A DNA stretch of 11,355 bases from an uncultured Pseudomonadota bacterium (lineage in GTDB: Bacteria > Desulfobacterota_B > Binatia > UBA9968), in the NCBI GenBank assembly GCA_946478635.1, contig CAMLCX010000121.1:1-11355 (forward strand). Reading direction: 5' to 3'. The stretch's first letter is position 1, and each line of letters begins with the position of its first letter. This document shows, piece by piece, positions 6,245 through 11,355 of the stretch. A program made the position numbers and the translations under genes. Under the pieces are notes generated by a model, which saw nothing but the letters and a program-made list of their open reading frames with translations, had not been told where the DNA came from and made no database searches.

Positions 6245-6364
6245 ATGAAAGAGCAGCTTACCGTCGTATTTCAGAAAGTTCCTGAAGAGTATATCGCGTT
6301 TTTGGAGGGAACTTGCCCGGTGATTGTCGAGGTGGCCCGGCATCGAGTCAGAGAATTTCCATAG
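6245..6364 (+). pseudogene. Short HicB-like antitoxin remnant
   Basis: Thirty-nine codons starting 7 bp after the PIN gene. The first 21 residues, MKEQLTVVFQKVPEEYIAFL and E, look like the opening of a HicB-type antitoxin subgroup in which the next residues are usually ELPG. Here the sequence changes to GTCPVIVEVARHRV and stops. Around 6304-6310 a one-base shift would restore EEL, suggesting a frameshift followed by loss of the rest. It ends 21 bp before the convergent purA stop. Confidence 0.4.
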
Positions 6365-6385
6365 GCGCTCGACCACGCCCCCATT

Positions 6386-7681
<1,296 letters not shown>

Positions 7682-7690
7682 TTATCCTCA

Positions 7691-7718
7691 GGCGTGAGGC
7701 GTGAGGCGCGAGGCGTGA
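7691..7718 (+). repeat. Four heptad repeats GGCGTGA abutting the purA ribosome-binding site
   Basis: GGCGTGA, GGCGTGA, GGCGCGA and GGCGTGA are head to tail. Read in the purA direction they are CTCACGC-type units whose last copy runs into the TGAGG of the purA ribosome-binding site. Single copies of the same motif occur at 4232-4241 and 10565-10573. Confidence 0.85.
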
Positions 7719-7722
7719 GTAG

Positions 7723-7742
7723 GGGCACGGCGTGCCGTGCCC
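7723..7742. repeat. Perfect 9-bp inverted repeat between serA and purA
   Basis: GGGCACGGC (7723-7731) and GCCGTGCCC (7734-7742) are perfect inverted repeats around GT, extendable by a wobble and an A-T pair. No T tract follows in the transcribed direction (CTACTCACG), so it is not a standard terminator. It could stabilise serA mRNA or be a dispersed palindromic repeat. Confidence 0.75.
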
Positions 7743-7743
7743 T

Positions 7744-7764
7744 TGCTGCCTAATGCCTGCTGCC
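7744..7764 (+). repeat. Three heptad repeats, TGCTGCC type
   Basis: TGCTGCC, TAATGCC and TGCTGCC are contiguous and end 6 bp from the serA stop codon. With the GGCGTGA array they flank the palindrome, so nearly the whole serA-purA gap consists of repeats. Confidence 0.75.
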
Positions 7765-7770
7765 TGCTTT

Positions 7771-9354
7771 TCATAGCTTCACCAATGTTGCGGAGACGAT
7801 TTGCGGCAACGCGCGTAGCTCATCGAGCGCCTTTTTGCCCACGACTTCATCGACGTGCGTGAACGAGATTGCATTGCCGCCTTTTCGGCTCCGCCCGAGC
7901 TCCATGCCGGCGATGTTTATGCCGTTGTTGCCGAGAATGGTGCCGACGGCGCCGACGACGCCCGGAACATCATTGTTTTGGAGAACGAGAATGTACCCCT
8001 CGGGCACCGCCTCAAGATAGAAATTATTGAAGCGCACGATGCGCGGATGCTTGGCGCCGAACATGGCGCCTTCGATTTCCAAGTCCTCTTTGCCGTTCCT
8101 GGCCTTGACGGTGATCGAACTCGCAAAATCGCCGGCCTCTTCGCCCTTGGATTCAACGATCCTAATGCCCCGCTCTTTCGCCATCATCGGCGCGTTGACG
8201 TAGTTCACGGCGGATTCCAGCACCGGCGATAAAAGCCCCTTTAACACCGCGATGGTCAGCGGCGCAACATTAAACTGCGTTACGTCGCCGCGGTACTCGA
8301 TCTGAACTTCATTGGGCAGGGAGCCGCCGATCTGGGTGTGCAAGCTGCCGAGTTTTTCGCCCAGGGTGAGATAGGGTCGCAACACCGCCAAGAGTTCGGG
8401 GCTGACCGACGGCACGTTGACCGCATACCGGACCACGCCTTTGGCGAGAAACTCGACCATCTGCTCCGCTACGGCGATGGCGACATTGAGCTGGGCCTCG
8501 TCGGTGGAGGCGCCCAGGTGCGGCGTGGTAATGACTTGATCGAGCTTCAATAGCGGATGATCGGACGGCGGCGGCTCCTCGACGTACACGTCGAGCGCTG
8601 CGCCGGCGACTTTACCGGATTGAATCGCCGCTGCAAGGTCTTGCTCGTCGACAATGCCGCCACGCGCGCAATTGATAATCCGAACACCGCTCTTCATTTT
8701 CTCAAAAGTTGACCGATTGATCAGCCCTTGAGTTTCCGGCGTCAACGGCACATGCACCGTGATGAAATCCGACTTGGCATAAATTTCTTCCAGCGTGCCG
8801 GGCTCCACGCCCATGCGCGCGATATTTTCCGCCGTAATGAAGGGATCGTAGCCGATGACTTTCATCCTCAAACCCGCGGCTCTCTCGGCGACGATGCGCC
8901 CGACGTTCCCCAGCCCGATGACCCCGATGGTTTTGTTGCAGAGCTCGACGCCGACAAACTTGTTGCGGTCCCACTTGCCGCCTTTCAACGACGCGACCGC
9001 TTGCGGGATATGACGGGCGAGCGCCATCATGAGAGCGATGGTGTGTTCGCCCGTGGTGACGTTGTTGCCGCCGGGGGTATTCATCACCACGATGCCGCGC
9101 TTGGTCGCGGCATCGGCATCGATATTTTCGTAGCCCACGCCGGCGCGGCCGATGACCTTTAAGTTTTTCGCCGCATCGATCAATTCGGCGGTGATCTTGG
9201 TGCCGCTGCGGATAACCCAGCCGTCGTAAAGGCCGCAGATGTTTTTTAATTCGTCGGGTTTGAGTCCAACCTTGACATCGACCTCGAATCCTTCGGCATT
9301 TTTAAACACCTCGAGGCCCTCGGGCGCGAGCGAATCACTGACGAGAATCTTCAT
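7771..9354 (-). CDS. serA: D-3-phosphoglycerate dehydrogenase, long form
   Basis: A 527-aa long-form PGDH, which oxidises 3-phosphoglycerate with NAD to 3-phosphohydroxypyruvate, the first step of serine synthesis. The substrate domain carries GRAGVGYENIDADAATKRGI (69-88). The NAD-binding fold has GLGNVG (147-152) with Asp170 for the adenine ribose. The catalytic set is Arg231 (CARGGIVDE), Glu260 (VYVEEPP) and His279 (TTPHLGAST). An intervening ASB-type domain (about 320-450) and a C-terminal ACT domain (about 452-527, NNDVPGVVGAVGTILGNNGI) complete the usual long form; the ACT domain often mediates serine feedback. Its ATG overlaps the aminotransferase stop as ATGA, so the two are translationally coupled. 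Reading through, it should share the riboswitch-controlled transcript. Confidence 0.97.
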   Translation of the reverse strand: MKILVSDSLAPEGLEVFKNAEGFEVDVKVGLKPDELKNICGLYDGWVIRSGTKITAELIDAAKNLKVIGRAGVGYENIDADAATKRGIVVMNTPGGNNVTTGEHTIALMMALARHIPQAVASLKGGKWDRNKFVGVELCNKTIGVIGLGNVGRIVAERAAGLRMKVIGYDPFITAENIARMGVEPGTLEEIYAKSDFITVHVPLTPETQGLINRSTFEKMKSGVRIINCARGGIVDEQDLAAAIQSGKVAGAALDVYVEEPPPSDHPLLKLDQVITTPHLGASTDEAQLNVAIAVAEQMVEFLAKGVVRYAVNVPSVSPELLAVLRPYLTLGEKLGSLHTQIGGSLPNEVQIEYRGDVTQFNVAPLTIAVLKGLLSPVLESAVNYVNAPMMAKERGIRIVESKGEEAGDFASSITVKARNGKEDLEIEGAMFGAKHPRIVRFNNFYLEAVPEGYILVLQNNDVPGVVGAVGTILGNNGINIAGMELGRSRKGGNAISFTHVDEVVGKKALDELRALPQIVSATLVKL

Positions 9355-10499
9355 GGTTGGGCCAAAGCCTCCATCAAGACTTCCTGCGCGGCCGCTACGC
9401 CTTTGCCGAAGGGGATTTCAGCGCCGAACTTTCTGAGCGCCATTTCCAAAGCGGCAATCGCGGTGATCACGTCGAACGCTCCCATATAGCCGATATGCGC
9501 AATGCGGATGACTTTGCCTTTGAGCTGATCCTGACCCTCGGCCAGCGTGATGTTCATGGTATCGCGCAGATATTCGAGCAGCTGGTCGGCATCGATTCCT
9601 GCCGGCATGTAAACGCCGGTGGCCGCCGGGCTCGGGCTGTCCGGCGCCAGCAATTTGAGTCCTAACGCCGTTGCGGCTGCGCGAATGGCCCGGCAAAGAC
9701 GCGCGTGGCGCGCATAAACGTTTTCGATGCCTTCGCGCTCGATCATGTTGAGCGAAGCGCGCAAACCGAAGATCAACGACACCGCCGGAGTAAACGCGCC
9801 GGAGCCTTTTTGCTGATTCTTGCGTTCTAGATTGAGATCGAAATAGAAGCGCGGCAGCCTGGCCTTCTTGGTCCTGTCCCAAGCACGATCGCTGAGCGCG
9901 ACAAAGCCCAAGCCGGGCGGCAGCATGAGCGCTTTCTGGGAGCCGGTGACCAGCGCGTCGATGCCCCAGTCATCCAACGACAACGGCACGACTCCGACGG
10001 CGGTCACACCGTCGACCAAAAAGAGCGGACCATTTCTGGTAAGCCTGGCGATTTCCTTTACGGGGTGAAGCACCGTCGTGGAAGTTTCGCTCGCCTGGAC
10101 CATCACGCCCTGAATGTCGGGATTGGCTTTCAGCGCTTTCTCGACATCGGCGACCTTGACCGCCTCGCCCCACGGCACCTGGAGATCAACTGGATTTAAT
10201 CCATAGGCGTTGGAAATGTTGAGCCAGCGTTCGCCGAACTTGCCGCCGTTGATGATCAGGACTTTATCGCCCGGTGAAAAAAGGTTGGCAATCGACGCTT
10301 CCATCGCGCCGGTGCCCGATGAAGCCAATATGAGCACGTCGTTTTTTGTGCCGAAAAGTTTCTGGAGTTTTTCCCGGGCTTCGTCGAACACCCGATTAAA
10401 CTGCGGCGTGCGATGATGGATCATCGTTTCGGACATCGCGAGCGCGACTTCATTGGGGATCGGCGTCGGGCCGGGCGAAAGAAGGTACTGCTTGATCAT
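9351..10499 (-). CDS. Class V aminotransferase (alanine/serine-glyoxylate or phosphoserine type)
   Basis: A 382-aa PLP enzyme of fold type I, class V. Residues 1-30 (YLLSPGPTPIPNEVALAMSE then MIHHRTPQF) are the usual opening of the alanine-glyoxylate/serine-pyruvate aminotransferase group. ASSGTGAMEASIANL (59-73) holds the phosphate, Asp163 (LVDGVTAVG) contacts the ring nitrogen and Lys189 (TGSQKALMLPPGLGF) is the Schiff-base lysine. Start choice: the frame extends to a TTG at 10547, but that codon lies in a probable -35 box and adds 16 non-family residues, so ATG 10499 with a weak GGGA site is preferred. Overlap with serA suggests that it serves as the phosphoserine aminotransferase, as class V enzymes paired with serA are thought to do in organisms lacking SerC. 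Transamination of glyoxylate to glycine is the alternative, also a one-carbon link. Confidence 0.88.
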   Translation of the reverse strand: MIKQYLLSPGPTPIPNEVALAMSETMIHHRTPQFNRVFDEAREKLQKLFGTKNDVLILASSGTGAMEASIANLFSPGDKVLIINGGKFGERWLNISNAYGLNPVDLQVPWGEAVKVADVEKALKANPDIQGVMVQASETSTTVLHPVKEIARLTRNGPLFLVDGVTAVGVVPLSLDDWGIDALVTGSQKALMLPPGLGFVALSDRAWDRTKKARLPRFYFDLNLERKNQQKGSGAFTPAVSLIFGLRASLNMIEREGIENVYARHARLCRAIRAAATALGLKLLAPDSPSPAATGVYMPAGIDADQLLEYLRDTMNITLAEGQDQLKGKVIRIAHIGYMGAFDVITAIAALEMALRKFGAEIPFGKGVAAAQEVLMEALAQP

Positions 10500-10517
10500 G
10501 ATATTTTCCCAGTAGCA

Positions 10518-10547
10518 ATTATTCCAGGTGAATACCGGCTCGGTCAA
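10518..10547 (-). promoter_or_regulatory. Second sigma70-like promoter, downstream of the riboswitch terminator
   Basis: On the minus strand TTGACC (10547-10542, 5/6) and AATAAT (10523-10518, 5/6) are separated by 18 bp. Initiation near 10511 would leave a leader of about 12 nt before ATG 10499. Transcripts from here would bypass the riboswitch. Its -35 box overlaps the alternative TTG start at 10547. Confidence 0.5.
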
Positions 10548-10655
10548 GAAACGAGAGCATGACCAGGCGTGAGCCGCGGCGACAAAGCTTACTCGAACTC
10601 CTCAGATGGAGGCGCGGCGGTTAACGTAGTCAGCCGACGTTTTTTGGGCGCAGCG

Positions 10656-10697
10656 CAAACAAAAATGCCTGGACCTCTATGATTAAGAGACCCAGGC
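10656..10697 (-). terminator. Intrinsic terminator forming the riboswitch expression platform
   Basis: Reading the minus strand, GCCTGGGTCTCT (10697-10686) pairs with AGAGGTCCAGGC (10678-10667) around TAATCAT: twelve continuous pairs, two of them G-U. ATTTTTGTTTG (10666-10656) follows as the T tract. The 5' arm shares GCC with the CGCC strand of the aptamer pseudoknot, so terminator and ligand-bound aptamer cannot form together. Confidence 0.85.
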
Positions 10698-10761
10698 GTT
10701 CGGCCGTCTTAGTGCTTTGCACTCCCTCGTGGTCAATTCCACGTTCGCCAGTCGCGCAAAA
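10691..10761 (-). promoter_or_regulatory. ZTP (pfl motif) riboswitch aptamer
   Basis: Read on the minus strand. P1 is TTTTGC (10761-10756) with GCAAAG (10720-10715), one wobble. The conserved GACTGGCG is at 10753-10746. P2 is GTGG (10742-10739) with CCAC (10732-10729) around AATTGA, followed by the GAGGGAG that corresponds to the consensus GGGGAG. A linker leads to the 3' domain, GGCCGAACGCCTGGG (10705-10691), with the hallmark GCCTGGG. GGCG (10749-10746) can pair with CGCC (10698-10695) as the pseudoknot. All these elements, in this order, define the pfl/ZTP class, which senses AICAR 5'-triphosphate or monophosphate and generally turns genes on by blocking a terminator. It precedes the aminotransferase-serA(-purA) genes by about 160 nt. 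I identified it by recall of the consensus, not by a covariance search. Confidence 0.87.
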
Positions 10762-10773
10762 CTTACGGTATGT

Positions 10774-10802
10774 TCTCTATCTGGAATAGCCCCGGAAGTC
10801 AA
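10774..10802 (-). promoter_or_regulatory. Candidate promoter for the riboswitch leader
   Basis: TTGACT (10802-10797, 5/6) is 17 bp from TAGAGA (10779-10774, 3/6) on the minus strand. Initiation near 10767 would place the first aptamer base (10761) almost at the 5' end of the RNA. The -10 match is weak, but spacing and position fit. Confidence 0.35.
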
Positions 10803-10869
10803 TGCAAGGAATCTCGAAAACCTGGTGGATTTGCTCAGGTGATTGCGATTGTGCGAATATCCGTTGCTC

Positions 10870-11355
10870 ATGGATCGGCTGATTCTATTCGACATCGACG
10901 GCACACTCACGCGCACGCAAAATGGCTACATCCCGTTCAACGACGCGATTTTTAACACCTTCGGAATCGCCGGAGATATTCGAACCGTGGTGCCGGACGG
11001 CAACACCGATCCCATGATCGTGGAAGATATCTTCGCCAAGGCCAATGTGAAAATCGAAATTCACGATGCCGATTGGCAAGAATTTACGATCCACTTGCGC
11101 GAGTGCTATCACCATCATGTGCAGCGCGGAACGACGACGATCCATCCGCTCGGCGGCGTGACCGAGTTGCTGCAAGCTCTTGCGCTGAATGAAGGTTTAA
11201 GTCCCGCTGTGGTGACGGGTAATTTTGAAGCTACCGCAGCAATTAAACTTGAAACCGCCGGGCTCGCGCGTTATCTCAACCGCGGCGCTTACGCGAGCGA
11301 TTCACAATATCGGCCGGATCTGCCGGCGATCGCCAAAGAGCGGTGGGAAAAAATG
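10870..11355 (+). CDS. HAD-family hydrolase, N-terminal part (runs off the window)
   Basis: The first 162 codons of a haloacid dehalogenase-superfamily phosphatase; the 3' end lies beyond the window. MDRLILFDIDGTLTRTQ contains motif I, DxDGT, with the nucleophile Asp8 and general acid Asp10. An alpha-helical cap follows (about 18-95), then motif II in AVVTGNFEATAAIKLETAGL (Thr of VTGN) and the start of the GAYASDSQYRPDLPAIAKER region. The substrate is not evident. Its place beside serA raises the thought of a phosphoserine phosphatase, but it looks more like the phosphoglycolate/beta-phosphoglucomutase-type branch. ATG 10870 directly precedes the domain but has no ribosome-binding site; TTG 10849, with AGGTGA six bases upstream, is an alternative adding seven residues. 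It is transcribed divergently, so its own promoter must overlap the riboswitch region on the opposite strand. Confidence 0.85.
   Translation, partial: MDRLILFDIDGTLTRTQNGYIPFNDAIFNTFGIAGDIRTVVPDGNTDPMIVEDIFAKANVKIEIHDADWQEFTIHLRECYHHHVQRGTTTIHPLGGVTELLQALALNEGLSPAVVTGNFEATAAIKLETAGLARYLNRGAYASDSQYRPDLPAIAKERWEKM

Noticed and set aside
4704..6364. An intact new defence island
   Set aside because: The toxin-antitoxin and transposase genes here are truncated or frameshifted and no nuclease, helicase or reverse transcriptase gene is present.
7723..7742. Palindrome as a terminator separating serA from purA
   Set aside because: No T tract follows on the transcribed strand, so it should not terminate efficiently.
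10500..10547. TTG start at 10547 for the aminotransferase
   Set aside because: The extra 16 residues do not fit the family and the codon overlaps a likely -35 box.
10683..10916. 77-codon minus-strand open frame over the riboswitch and the HAD start
   Set aside because: Its sequence is explained by the aptamer and by antisense HAD codons; the peptide has no family look.

Overview
The window looks like chromosome of a moderately GC-rich, Gram-negative-type environmental bacterium. Supporting signs are Sec signal peptides on two exported proteins, a yqjDEK-like membrane operon, a family 1 solute-binding protein, and intergenic DNA full of short tandem repeats and palindromes. A deltaproteobacterial-type or related uncultured lineage is a guess; no marker gene here settles it.

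Layout. Bases 169-1851 encode a secreted gamma-glutamyltranspeptidase (plus strand). Convergent to it lies a three-gene minus-strand operon (2938 down to 1912) with the same order as E. coli yqjD-yqjE-yqjK: a DUF883 membrane-tail protein, a holin-X/YqjE-like two-helix protein and a YqjK-like protein. A divergent gene (3117-4136) encodes an orphan periplasmic solute-binding protein. Bases 4137-6385 form a decayed accessory stretch: 567 bp of repeats and hairpins, a transposase truncated into a hicB antitoxin remnant, fragments of other genes including an IS200-type piece, a phd/vapC-type toxin-antitoxin pair whose PIN toxin is frameshifted, and a short HicB-like remnant.

Bases 6386-10870 are the metabolic core, all on the minus strand: a class V aminotransferase overlapping serA by 4 bp (ATGA), then purA 89 bp further on. 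The gap before purA holds heptad repeats and a perfect palindrome. The 370-bp region upstream of the aminotransferase holds the most interesting element in the window. This is a minus-strand leader (about 10761-10656) that matches the ZTP (pfl) riboswitch in sequence and fold, directly followed by a 12-bp intrinsic terminator with a T tract. The terminator's 5' arm contains the bases that would form the aptamer pseudoknot, so the two folds exclude each other. A second sigma70-like promoter lies between this terminator and the aminotransferase start.

How it fits together. ZTP accumulates when 10-formyl-tetrahydrofolate is too low to complete purine synthesis. SerA and the aminotransferase would make serine, the main one-carbon donor, and PurA commits IMP to AMP. 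A ZTP switch over serA, the aminotransferase and perhaps purA would therefore tie serine/one-carbon supply to purine demand. A HAD-family phosphatase gene, divergent from this leader, starts at 10870 and runs off the window.
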